From: Deltaproteobacteria bacterium
Lineage (GTDB): Bacteria; Desulfobacterota; Desulfobaccia; Desulfobaccales; Desulfobaccaceae
Direction of reading: 5' to 3'
NCBI GenBank assembly: GCA_016874895.1
Contig: VGSX01000100.1
Location: forward strand, 1 to 11,038
DNA length: 11,038 nt
Below the pieces are notes generated by a model. That model had not been told where the DNA came from. It saw nothing but the letters and a program-made list of their open reading frames with translations, and made no database searches. The stretch's first letter is position 1. The number at the start of each line of letters is the position of its first letter. The translations under genes and the position numbers were made by a program. Positions 1-8,239 of this stretch are shown here, piece by piece.

Positions 1-543
1 AATACTACCTTCAGGCTTGACATACCGGGCTCGAAAATGCGCCAACAGTTCGCCTACCTGCGGTTCCGGATCATACGGTGACACCGAGTTAAAGTCGCCG
101 GCCAATAAGTTTAACTCATTTGCCGCGGCGTGATTAATTAAATAGGATACTTCTCTTAAACGGATATGAGGTCCAAAGGGGCAGAGATGGGCGCTGATCA
201 GGGTTACGTGTTTAACAAACCCAGGCACGTTAACTTTAAGGATCATGATCGCATGGTGAAAATGGGTAGAGTCGATTTCTGCCGTTATCGGTTCAATGTC
301 TCCCTTGATAAAAATGCCGGTGTTTTGTCCGGTATGCGGCGCCGGAGCGATAAAACCCCGCATTTTAATACATTTTTCCATCTCGAAAAGCAGGCTGGCC
401 CCATTTGCTGTGAAGTTTTTGGCTTCCTGCAGCAATAAAATATCAGGATTTATACCAGTTATTAATTCAAGTTGGGCGGCAAACCTCCTGTTATCACCGC
501 CGTCAAATCCTGCAAAGAGGGTATTGTAAGACATTACCTTCAT
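1..543 (-). CDS. Endonuclease/exonuclease/phosphatase (EEP) superfamily protein, C-terminus outside window
   Basis: Reading the minus strand from 543 gives an uninterrupted 181-codon frame beginning MKVMSYNTLFAGFDGGDNRR that runs off the left edge. Three EEP-fold landmarks are visible: a metal-binding Glu in ILLLQEA (Glu40), the SAHL motif (His119), and LLAGDFN (Asp150, Asn152). These fit a Mg-dependent phosphodiesterase of the DNase I / ExoIII fold; the final SDH-type motif would lie beyond position 1. The substrate (DNA, phospholipid or a small phosphoester) cannot be told from what is present. The start at 543 is preferred because AAGGAGA (551-557) lies 7 nt upstream; a second Met at 534 is less well placed. 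No signal peptide is visible, so it is probably cytoplasmic. The gene lies 82 nt downstream of the antiporter gene on the same strand and may share its transcript. Confidence 0.88.
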   Translation of the reverse strand, partial: MKVMSYNTLFAGFDGGDNRRFAAQLELITGINPDILLLQEAKNFTANGASLLFEMEKCIKMRGFIAPAPHTGQNTGIFIKGDIEPITAEIDSTHFHHAIMILKVNVPGFVKHVTLISAHLCPFGPHIRLREVSYLINHAAANELNLLAGDFNSVSPYDPEPQVGELLAHFRARYVKPEGSI

Positions 544-625
544 TAATATTTCTCCTTATTTTTAACTAGAATTATTATCTTGGCAATGCCGAAGGGTTGA
601 TCAGGCCAGACGATTCCTGGCAGAA

Positions 626-1591
626 TTATATCCTCAGACCCAGCATAATTACTCCGGCTACGAACAGGACGTAAAGGCTCATAAGGCCGACGCCGAGCCA
701 GCGGGGCGTCCGGCCCCACCAGACAATGAGCAAGAAAATCAACCAACTTAGGCCAACTGCCGGGAAAAAATATTCCAAAGCCACGGTTTCCACGGTCAGG
801 GGCCGGATCAGGGCGCAAATCCCCAGGGTAAAGAGCATCTGGAAGAATGAACTGCCGGCCACATTACCGATCACCACCTCGGGATGACCCTTTTGGGCTG
901 GAATGATGGCTTCCACCAGTTCCACCGAATTGGCGGCAATGGCCAGCAGGGTCAGACCGAGGATTGTTTCATCGATACCCGTCATTACCAGAACAGCCTT
1001 CACGCCATGAATCACCAGGAGGGCACCGATCACCAGCCCGATGAGCCCCCCCACAAACATGAGGGGAAAAAACCATTTCGGCTTCTTGAGGATTTCCGCC
1101 ACCTCCTCCTCGGCCTCCTCTATCTCTTCCTTGGCGGCCCGAGTTCGCCTCAGATCGGTGATCAGATAGGCCATGAATGCCGCGTAAGCCCCCAAAACAA
1201 TCAGGCCATCAGGACGGCTGATCTCCCCATCCCAGGATAACAGGAACACCAGCAGTATCACTCCCCCTAACAGCCAGATATACTTAATGGGGAAATCGGG
1301 ATGGCGGATGGGAAACAGGGCAGCAGCCGAACCCAGGGCCAACAGGATCAGAAAAACCACGGTCCCCAGGATGCTGCCAAAAGCCAGGGCGGTTAAGTGC
1401 TGATAAGAGCCGATTACCGCCGGGGCGAACTCCTCCAGGTCAATGCTGATAATCACCATGGCCAGAATAAAGGGCGGCACAGCCAGTCGGGCGGCGATGC
1501 CGATGAGGCCTTCCACCAGATATTTGGCGGCAAAGATCAGGAACAGGACTCCGATAATCAAAATGCCGATGTCTAAATACATGCCAGTCAT
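626..1591 (-). CDS. CaCA-superfamily cation antiporter (sodium/calcium exchanger-like), divergent
   Basis: This 321-residue integral membrane protein has about ten hydrophobic segments and the internal duplication of the calcium/cation antiporter superfamily. The alpha-1 repeat covers roughly residues 40-88 and the alpha-2 repeat roughly 199-252, the latter with GNVAGSSFFQMLFTLG. An acidic, probably cytoplasmic loop (145-160, EEIEEAEEEVAEILKK) joins the halves. Length and layout fit prokaryotic exchangers. The ion-site signature differs from the usual GTSLPE: alpha-1 reads SIDLEE (Glu54 kept) and alpha-2 reads AANSVE (Glu214 kept), so the two essential acids remain but the neighbouring Thr/Ser ligands are replaced. 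It probably exchanges a cation across the inner membrane, but Na+/Ca2+ specificity is uncertain. GGAGGG (1595-1600) lies only 3 nt from the first ATG, so Met4 (codon 1580-1582) is a possible alternative start. It diverges from the GTPase gene and is not under its riboswitch. Confidence 0.87.
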   Translation of the reverse strand: MTGMYLDIGILIIGVLFLIFAAKYLVEGLIGIAARLAVPPFILAMVIISIDLEEFAPAVIGSYQHLTALAFGSILGTVVFLILLALGSAAALFPIRHPDFPIKYIWLLGGVILLVFLLSWDGEISRPDGLIVLGAYAAFMAYLITDLRRTRAAKEEIEEAEEEVAEILKKPKWFFPLMFVGGLIGLVIGALLVIHGVKAVLVMTGIDETILGLTLLAIAANSVELVEAIIPAQKGHPEVVIGNVAGSSFFQMLFTLGICALIRPLTVETVALEYFFPAVGLSWLIFLLIVWWGRTPRWLGVGLMSLYVLFVAGVIMLGLRI

Positions 1592-1617
1592 TTTCCCTCC
1601 GATGGTTTGGGTTGGTA

Positions 1618-1634
1618 ATAGATCATTGATCTAT
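1618..1634. promoter_or_regulatory. 17-bp perfect palindrome in antiporter leader (candidate operator)
   Basis: ATAGATCA, one central T, then TGATCTAT form 8-bp arms with perfect complementarity. If the minus-strand promoter at 1645-1674 is right, this site covers roughly the first twenty transcribed bases, where a bound dimeric repressor would block transcription. The binding protein is unknown. Confidence 0.4.
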
Positions 1635-1644
1635 AATATAATTA

Positions 1645-1674
1645 TTGATACAATTTATATAAGTAGTTTGTCAA
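1645..1674 (-). promoter_or_regulatory. Candidate sigma70 promoter for the antiporter gene
   Basis: On the minus strand a perfect -35 hexamer TTGACA (1674-1669) is followed after 18 nt by TATCAA (1650-1645), a 4/6 match to the -10 consensus. Transcription would start near 1638 and leave a leader of about 46 nt before the ATG at 1591. The region is very AT-rich, so other -10 alignments, such as TGTATC with a 16-nt spacer, are possible. Confidence 0.45.
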
Positions 1675-1679
1675 TATAA

Positions 1680-1701
1680 AAATGTAATAGATATTACATT
1701 T
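1680..1701. promoter_or_regulatory. 22-bp palindrome upstream of antiporter promoter (candidate operator)
   Basis: AAATGTAATA and TATTACATTT are perfect 10-bp inverted arms separated by GA (1690-1691). The site lies 5 bp upstream of the -35 element of the minus-strand promoter. The dyad symmetry and length suit a dimeric helix-turn-helix regulator. It differs in sequence from the palindrome at 1618-1634, so two regulators are possible. Confidence 0.45.
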
Positions 1702-1711
1702 ATTAGGAGGA

Positions 1712-1731
1712 GCTGGGCGGCGGAGCCCGGC
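1712..1731. other. GC-rich hairpin in divergent intergenic region
   Basis: GCTGGGC (1712-1718) and GCCCGGC (1725-1731) can form a 7-bp stem with one G-U wobble around the loop GGCGGA. It lies between the antiporter promoter and the GTPase promoter. A T7 run occurs at 1749-1755, too far away to form a classical terminator with this stem. Its function is unclear. Confidence 0.3.
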
Positions 1732-1787
1732 CCGGATCTCAGAGCGCCTTTTTTTAGACTTATCTCATCATATCCTTTGCTTTTCCA

Positions 1788-1816
1788 TTGACTTCCTGAT
1801 TGGAAAAAGGTAACAT
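1788..1816 (+). promoter_or_regulatory. Candidate sigma70 promoter for the riboswitch/GTPase transcript
   Basis: TTGACT (1788-1793, 5/6 match) is followed by an optimal 17-nt spacer and TAACAT (1811-1816, 4/6 match). The predicted start near 1823 would place the riboswitch aptamer, which begins at 1826, at the very 5' end of the RNA. That agreement with an independently recognised RNA element supports the promoter call. Confidence 0.6.
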
Positions 1817-1825
1817 TTTGATATC

Positions 1826-1885
1826 AGGTGATGAGGTCCACCTTAACCGCCCGGTCGGGCCACTGCCGGGATGATGACTTCTGCC
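1826..1885 (+). ncRNA. Fluoride riboswitch (crcB RNA motif)
   Basis: The leader matches the fluoride riboswitch pattern in order. P1 is AGGUG (1826-1830) with CACCU (1839-1843). The P1 loop is AUGAGGUC, followed by the conserved UUAACCGCC (1843-1851). A variable stem CCCGG/CCGGG (1850-1854 with 1866-1870) comes next, then AUGAUGACUUCUGCC. The diagnostic pseudoknot is present: GAGGUC (1833-1838) pairs with GACUUC (1876-1881), with one G-U wobble. From memory, the 5' half is very close to the Bacillus cereus and Thermotoga petrophila crcB aptamers. Known members bind fluoride through Mg2+ ions and normally raise expression of fluoride exporters (CrcB/Fluc, CLC-F) or fluoride-sensitive enzymes. 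Here the gene behind it is a dynamin-like GTPase. The 3' strand of the pseudoknot overlaps the terminator at 1878-1909, so a genetic ON switch is predicted. Confidence 0.93.
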
Positions 1886-1909
1886 ATATGAGGGCAGGAG
1901 TTTTTTTTT
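1878..1909 (+). terminator. Regulated intrinsic terminator of the fluoride riboswitch
   Basis: CUUCUGCC (1878-1885) pairs with GGCAGGAG (1893-1900) as an 8-bp stem with one G-U wobble and a 7-nt loop, followed directly by nine T residues (1901-1909). It ends 17 nt before the GTPase start codon, so it must be bypassed for that gene to be expressed from the upstream promoter. Bases 1878-1881 are shared with the aptamer pseudoknot, making the terminator and the ligand-bound fold mutually exclusive. Confidence 0.92.
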
Positions 1910-1926
1910 GCCAAGAGGTCTAATAG

Positions 1927-3681
1927 ATGAGCGCTTTTAAGCAGTTTCAGCAAGACTTGGAGCGGCAACTGGAGAGTTTGGCTGCCTACCCGGAAATCAG
2001 CCGGACCAATATTTCCCTGCTGCTGGATAAGTTGCGGCAGAACCGCTTTAACCTGGTCATGCTGGGAGCCTTTAAAAGGGGTAAGAGCACCTTGATCAAT
2101 GCCCTGCTGGGCGAACCCCTGCTCCCCACTGCGGTGATCCCTTTAACTTCGGTGGTCACCATTATCGGCTATGGGGAGGAGGTGCGCATCGAGGTCCTCT
2201 TCCACAATGGCCAGCGGCAACAGATACCCAGCAGCGAACTGGCCGCCTACATCACGGAAAGGGGCAATCCCCAAAACATCAAAGGAGTTCAGGAAGTCGA
2301 TATCGCCTACCCTTCGGAATATCTCAAAGACGGCGTCCGGATTATCGATACGCCGGGAGTAGGATCGATTTACAGTCATAACACCGAGGTGGCTTATAAC
2401 TATCTGCCCCAGGTGGATGCGGCTATTTTCGTGATCACAGTGGACCCGCCGCTTTCGGCTGCGGAAGAAGAATTTCTAAAAGACATCCGGGAGTATGTCC
2501 ATAAACTTTTTTTTGTGCTCAATAAAATCGACTACGTGGAGGAAGCCGAGCGGCAGGAGGCCCTTGATTTTACCCGGCAGGTGTTACAAGCAAACTTAGT
2601 CACCGATAAACTCCCCATTTTCCCCCTAACCGCCAAACTGGCGCTGGAGGGCAAACAACAGAATCAACCGGATGTGTTAGCCGCGAGCCTCCTGCCCCAA
2701 TTTGAAGAGCATTTGCGCACTTTTCTTTACCAGGAAAAGGGCCGGGTGCTGCTTGTCTCCTGTATCAATGGAGCCCTGAAGACTATCACTGATTCCACCC
2801 TGGCCCTGAAAGTGGAGCGGCATGCCAGCGCCATGTCCCGCAAGGATTTGGAAGAAAAGATAGGGCGGTTCAATTTCGAACTTCAAGGCCTGGAAAAAGA
2901 GCGGGAGATGTCCTTACTCCTGCTGGATGGGCGGATGAAAGGGATTTTCGAGGATATCAACGCCGATCTGGAGGCTTTTAAAAAAGAAACCCTGTCCCGG
3001 CTACACCAGGAAGTCCAGGATGCCTTCCAGCAAAAAGTGAGGGGTTCAGGGGACCTGCGCCAGGAAATGGAGGTCTTTCTCTTTGGCGCGCTGCGTAATG
3101 TTTTTACTCTTTGGCGCCGGGATGAAATCGATCGGATAGCCCAGAGACTGGGAGATATTCATCAGGAATTTGCCGACCGCATCAATGAGATCCTGGCACG
3201 CCTGACCCAACTCACCGCCCGGATTTTTGATTTTTCCCTCCGGGGGTTCAGCGCCGAGACCGCCCTCACCGAGAAAAGTCAATTCTGGTTTAAATTTAAG
3301 GAAGACCCCGTTGGCCTGGAAATCATCCAGATGACCGTCACCTCTTTGCTCCCCCGGGCCCTGACCAGAGGCCTGCTCCTGAAAAAACTCCTGGAAAATG
3401 TTGACGAACTGGTGGACAAACATTGCGGCCGCCTGCGCTATGATTTTCAAACCCGCCTCAACGACCTGGGCCGGGACTTCCGGCAGACCTGGCTGGCCAA
3501 AATCGATGACACCACCGCCAGTATCCGCCAGGCCCTGGATCGGGCCCTGGCTCAGAAACAAGTAAGCGATCAGAACGCCACGGCCCGTTTAGGAGAACTG
3601 GACCAGAGGCTGGCAGAAATCCTACAGGCCGAGGGAGCTTTACTTTCTTTGAAAGAAAAAATTCAGTTTACTTTACATTGA
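1927..3681 (+). CDS. Bacterial dynamin-like GTPase
   Basis: This 584-residue large GTPase carries all dynamin-type G motifs near the N-terminus: G1 GAFKRGKST (47-55), G2 Thr74 in PLTS, G3 DTPG (141-144) and G4 NKID (199-202). A short helical segment precedes the G domain. After residue 270 the protein is almost wholly helical, with long charged stretches (about 300-430 and 505-575) typical of a dynamin stalk/neck. Residues about 463-490 (IIQMTVTSLLPRALTRGLLLKKLL) are amphipathic and may be a membrane-touching paddle. Known relatives bind and remodel membranes, and some protect cells from membrane damage. AAGAGGT (1913-1919) lies 7 nt before the ATG, directly after the riboswitch terminator, so expression from the predicted promoter should require fluoride. 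The phosphatase gene follows. No partner dynamin gene is in the window. The family is certain; the physiological role is inferred. Confidence 0.93.
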   Translation: MSAFKQFQQDLERQLESLAAYPEISRTNISLLLDKLRQNRFNLVMLGAFKRGKSTLINALLGEPLLPTAVIPLTSVVTIIGYGEEVRIEVLFHNGQRQQIPSSELAAYITERGNPQNIKGVQEVDIAYPSEYLKDGVRIIDTPGVGSIYSHNTEVAYNYLPQVDAAIFVITVDPPLSAAEEEFLKDIREYVHKLFFVLNKIDYVEEAERQEALDFTRQVLQANLVTDKLPIFPLTAKLALEGKQQNQPDVLAASLLPQFEEHLRTFLYQEKGRVLLVSCINGALKTITDSTLALKVERHASAMSRKDLEEKIGRFNFELQGLEKEREMSLLLLDGRMKGIFEDINADLEAFKKETLSRLHQEVQDAFQQKVRGSGDLRQEMEVFLFGALRNVFTLWRRDEIDRIAQRLGDIHQEFADRINEILARLTQLTARIFDFSLRGFSAETALTEKSQFWFKFKEDPVGLEIIQMTVTSLLPRALTRGLLLKKLLENVDELVDKHCGRLRYDFQTRLNDLGRDFRQTWLAKIDDTTASIRQALDRALAQKQVSDQNATARLGELDQRLAEILQAEGALLSLKEKIQFTLH

Positions 3682-3737
3682 AGGGAATTGGGAGATTGTC
3701 TGCTGATGTCGCAAAGTATCCCAACGGTTGGTTTACT

Positions 3738-3759
3738 GGGGGCCGTTAATCCGGCCCCT
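3738..3759 (+). other. GC-rich hairpin between GTPase and phosphatase genes
   Basis: GGGGCCG (3739-3745) and CGGCCCC (3752-3758) form a perfect 7-bp stem with loop TTAATC, extendable by one G-U pair. Only two T residues follow, so it is not a convincing intrinsic terminator. It could slow the polymerase, protect a 3' end, or partly uncouple the two genes. The rest of the 118-nt gap shows only a small palindrome CCAACGGTTGG (3721-3731). Confidence 0.45.
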
Positions 3760-3799
3760 TGTCATGGTCATGCGGTGAATATTAGCAGAGGAGAGGCCT

Positions 3800-4435
3800 A
3801 TGACTCAGATCATCTTGGTGCGCCATGGCCAGACGCCATGGAACAAAGATAAGATTTTTCGCGGCTCCAAGGATATCCCCTTAAACGACCAGGGCCGGGA
3901 GGAAGCCCGCCTGGCCGGGGAGTGGCTCAAAAACGAAAAAATCGACTACGCCTATACCTCACCCCTGTCCCGCTCCCGGGATACCGCCCAGGCCATTGCC
4001 CAGCATCATGGGATAACGGTGGTGGACCTGCCCGGCCTCAGCGACCTGTGCTACGGCGACTGGGAAGGCCTGCCCCTGACGGAAGTTAAGGTCAAATACG
4101 CCGATCTTTATCGTCAGTGGGAAGCCACCCCGCATATGGTGCGTTTTCCCGGCGGCGAGACCCTGGCCGAAGTGCGGGCCCGGGCCTTCGACGCGGTGCA
4201 GGAAGTCACCGCCCGGCACCCGGGGCAGACGATCCTGCTCTCCGCCCATCGGGCCGTCAACAAGGTGCTCATTGCCACCCTCATCGGCTTGGACGATTCC
4301 CACTTCTGGCGCCTCGGCCAGGACACCACGGCGCTCAACCGCTTTGTCTGGGACGGCAGGACCTGGAACATCATGGCCCTGAACGTCACCTGCCACCTCC
4401 GGGACATGGCCCGGGGGGAATACGTCGATTTTTAG
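3800..4435 (+). CDS. Histidine phosphatase family protein (phosphoglycerate mutase-like)
   Basis: This 211-residue protein belongs to the histidine phosphatase (branch 1) superfamily. It shows the N-terminal LVRHGQT motif with nucleophile His9 and phosphate-binding Arg8, Arg58 in SPLSRSRDTA, PGGET (117-121), and the second catalytic His150 in LLSAHRAVNK. At the usual general-acid position before GDWEG there is Asp82 rather than Glu, a conservative change. The length suits CobC/PhoE/GpmB-type phosphatases rather than the longer cofactor-dependent glycolytic mutase, so a phosphomonoesterase acting on a small phosphorylated substrate is likelier; the substrate is unknown. A strong GAGGAGAGG (3788-3796) precedes the ATG. 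It lies 118 nt after the GTPase gene with no strong terminator between, so it may share the fluoride-responsive transcript. It is convergent with alaS. Confidence 0.92.
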   Translation: MTQIILVRHGQTPWNKDKIFRGSKDIPLNDQGREEARLAGEWLKNEKIDYAYTSPLSRSRDTAQAIAQHHGITVVDLPGLSDLCYGDWEGLPLTEVKVKYADLYRQWEATPHMVRFPGGETLAEVRARAFDAVQEVTARHPGQTILLSAHRAVNKVLIATLIGLDDSHFWRLGQDTTALNRFVWDGRTWNIMALNVTCHLRDMARGEYVDF

Positions 4436-4488
4436 GGGCAACACCTAAACGCCGGGGTTCCCGCTCAATGAGGAAGGTCTTATTTTGC

Positions 4489-4532
4489 AAAAAAAACAGG
4501 GGGCAGCAATAATCCTGCCCCCTGGGTTTTTT
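4489..4532. terminator. Bidirectional intrinsic terminator between phosphatase gene and alaS
   Basis: CAGGGGGCAG (4497-4506) and CTGCCCCCTG (4515-4524) form a perfect 10-bp stem with an 8-nt loop. A run of eight A precedes it (4489-4496) and GG plus six T follow it (4527-4532), so it can stop transcripts from both convergent genes. The remaining bases of the 118-nt gap show nothing else. Confidence 0.93.
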
Positions 4533-4553
4533 CTGGGCTAATATAAGGTTTCT

Positions 4554-7189
4554 CTACTTGGTCAGCCGGCCGACGAGATCGTAAACCTGGCTCAAGACTT
4601 CGGGCAACTTGTCCTTTTCCGGGCCCCCGGCCTGGGCCATATCGGCGCGGCCGCCGCCTTTGCCCCCCAATTGGGCCGCCAGTTCGCCGACGATCTTCCC
4701 GGCATTCAGGCGATGGGTGAGGTCCTTGGTAACCACCGTGATGAGCATGGCCTTGTCGCCTTTGCCGCTCCCCAAAACAATGACGCCGCTCTGGAGCCGG
4801 TCCTTGAGTTTGTCGGCGAAATCCCGCAGGCCCTTGGGGTCGGCCACGTCCACCTCCAGGGCCAGCACCTTGATGCCGTCCACGTTTTTCACCTGGTCCA
4901 GAATGTCCCCGGACCTTGCCGAAGCCAACTGCCCCTGCAGGGCTTCCACCTGTTTTTCCAGCTCCCGCTGGCGCTGCAGCAACTTCTCCAGTTTGCCCAG
5001 GACTTCCCCCTTGGTGGCCTTGAGCCGTTGGGCCACGGCTTCCAGCTCCCGGCTCTCGGCCTGGACATGGCCCAGGGCTGCGGCGCCGCAGACGGCCTCG
5101 ATGCGCCGGATGCCGGCGGCCACGCTGGCCTCGGAGATGATCTTGCACAAACCGATATCGCCGGTCTGAGTCACGTGGCAACCGCCACACAACTCCAGGC
5201 TGACGCCTGGGACCGCCACGGTGCGCACTTTCTCGCCGTATTTTTCATCAAACAGGGCCATGGCGCCGGAGGCCAGGGCCTCGGCCATGGGCACATGGCT
5301 GACCTGCACCGGCAGGTTCTGCTGGATGTCCTGGATCAGGTCAACCTCGAGCTGGGCCAGGACCTCGTCGCTGATGGCGGAAAAGTGGCTGTAATCAAAG
5401 CGGAATCGGTCTGGGGCGACCAGGGAGCCGGCCTGTTTGACGTGTTCCCCCAGGTGTTTCCGAAGCGCCGCGTGGAGCAGGTGGGTGGCCGTGTGGTGCG
5501 AGGCGATCTGGCGCCGGCGGTGGGCGTCAATGGTCAGCCGCACCGTCTGGCCCACTTTGATCTCACCTTGCTTTACCTTGCCCTTGTGAATAATCACCTC
5601 GTTGGGCAGGCGCTGGACATCCTCCACTTCGATGAGCCCCCCAGGGCCTGTGATGGTGCCGGCATCGGCCACCTGGCCGCCGGATTCGGCATAGAAAGGG
5701 GTGGCTTCCACCACCAGCTCCACTTCGTCCCCGGCCCCGGCCTGGCTCACCGCGGCCTCTCCCCGGATGATCCCCAACACCTGGGAATCAGTCTCAAGCT
5801 GGTCATAGCCCACGAACCCGGTGGCCGGCAGTTCATTAAGGGACTGGTAGGCCGGGGGCAGTTCCCCAAGCAGCCCGCCCTTCCAAGCCTGGCGGGAGCT
5901 TTCCCGCTGCCGGGTCATGTGTTCGTTGAAACCCTCCAGGTCCAGTTCCAGGTGCTGTTCCAGGAGCACATCGGTGATGAGATCCAGGGGGAAACCATAG
6001 GTGTCATAGAGCTTAAAGGCGACCTCGCCGGCCAGGGTGCGTTCTCCTCTGGCCTTGAGTTCCTCCAGGTTGTCGGTGAGAATTTTCAGGCCGTGGTCCA
6101 GGGTTTCGGCAAAGCGCTCCTCCTCGTTCTGCACCACCTGGTCGATGAAAGACTTGGCGCTCGCCAGTTCGGGATAATCCTCCCCCATGACCTCGATGAC
6201 CTTGTGGCCCACCGGGGCCAGGAAGGGCTGTTTGAACCCTAGGAGGCGGCCGAAGCGCACCGCCCGGCGCAGGATGCGGCGCAGGACGTAGCCCCGCCCC
6301 TCGTTGCTGGGCAGGACGCCGTCGGCGATGAGAAAGGTAATGGCCCGGGAATGGTCGGCGATGACCTTGAAGGCCACGTCCAGGGTCCGGTCCCGGCCAT
6401 AAGCGGTTCCGGCCAGGTCCTCGGTACGGGCGATAATGGGCCGGATGAGATCGGTGTCAAAGTTCGTGGGCACACCCTGGATGACCGCGGTCAGGCGCTC
6501 CAGGCCCATGCCGGTGTCGATGCTGGGCTTGGGGAGGGGATGGAGAGTGCCCTGCTCATCCCGGTTGAACTGCATGAAAACCAGGTTCCAGATTTCCAGG
6601 TAACGGTCGCAGTCGCAGCGGCCGATGCCGCAGTCCGGCCCGCAGGCCCGTTCTTCTCCCTGATCGATGATGATCTCGGAACAGGGGCCGCAGGGGCCGG
6701 TGTCCCCCATGGCCCAGAAATTGTCTTTCTCGCCCAAGCCCACGATGCGGTCCCGGGGAATATGAATGAGGTCGTGCCACATATCCGCGGCCTCGGTGTC
6801 GTCATAGTAAACCGTGGCCCACAGGCGTTCCGGGGGAAGCTTATAGTGCTCGGTTAAAAGCTCCCAGGCCATTTCAATGGCTCCGGTCTTGAAATAATCG
6901 CCGAAGGAAAAGTTGCCCAGCATTTCAAAAAAGGTGTGGTGCCGGGCGGTCTTGCCCACGTTCTCCAGGTCATTGTGTTTGCCCCCGGCCCGGACGCATT
7001 TCTGGGCGGTGGCGGCCCGGGTGTAGGGCCGGATATCCTCCCCCAGGAAGGCCCGCTTGAATTGGACCATACCCGCATTGGTGAATAACAACGAGGGATC
7101 CTGGGCCGGCACCAGCGACGAGCTGGCCACCCGGGTATGAGCTCTGCTTTCAAAATAGGCTAAAAAGGCTTCTCTGATTTCACGCCCGG

Positions 7190-7193
<4 letters not shown>
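4554..7193 (-). CDS. alaS: Alanine-tRNA ligase
   Basis: This 879-residue protein is a full-length bacterial alanyl-tRNA synthetase, which charges tRNA-Ala with alanine and proofreads it in the cytoplasm. The class II catalytic domain occupies about residues 1-240, with the TNAGMVQFK and GNFSFGDYFK blocks and motif 3 GMGLERL (228-234). The cysteine-rich CGPDCGIGRCDCDRYLE stretch (184-200) is common in bacterial AlaRS. The tRNA-recognition region follows to about 450. The editing domain has its zinc ligands in HTATH (His567, His571) and CGGCH (Cys669, His673). A coiled coil (about 710-760) leads to the C-Ala domain with the glycine-rich GGKGGGRADMAQAGG. The ATG overlaps the recA stop as ATGA, with GGAG inside the recA end about 8 nt upstream, so translation is probably coupled to recA. 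No defect was seen. Confidence 0.98.

Positions 7194-8239
<1,046 letters not shown>

Noticed and set aside
605..625. GCCAG/CTGGC inverted repeat just after the antiporter stop as a terminator
   Set aside because: Only five base pairs, no U-run on the minus strand, and the next gene continues in the same direction.
1712..1755. Hairpin followed by a T7 run as an intrinsic terminator
   Set aside because: The stem ends at 1731 and the T run begins at 1749, a 17-nt gap that breaks the hairpin/U-tract rule; no gene ends upstream on that strand.
3759..3785. Separate promoter for the phosphatase gene (TTGTCA then TATTAG)
   Set aside because: The spacer is only 15 nt and transcription would start at or inside the ribosome site, so it is unconvincing.
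4671..6242. Long plus-strand open frame (523 codons) opposite alaS
   Set aside because: It is antisense to a complete, motif-verified alaS in GC-rich DNA where stop codons are rare. The translation is rich in Gly/His/Gln/Leu with no recognisable domain, so it is a shadow.
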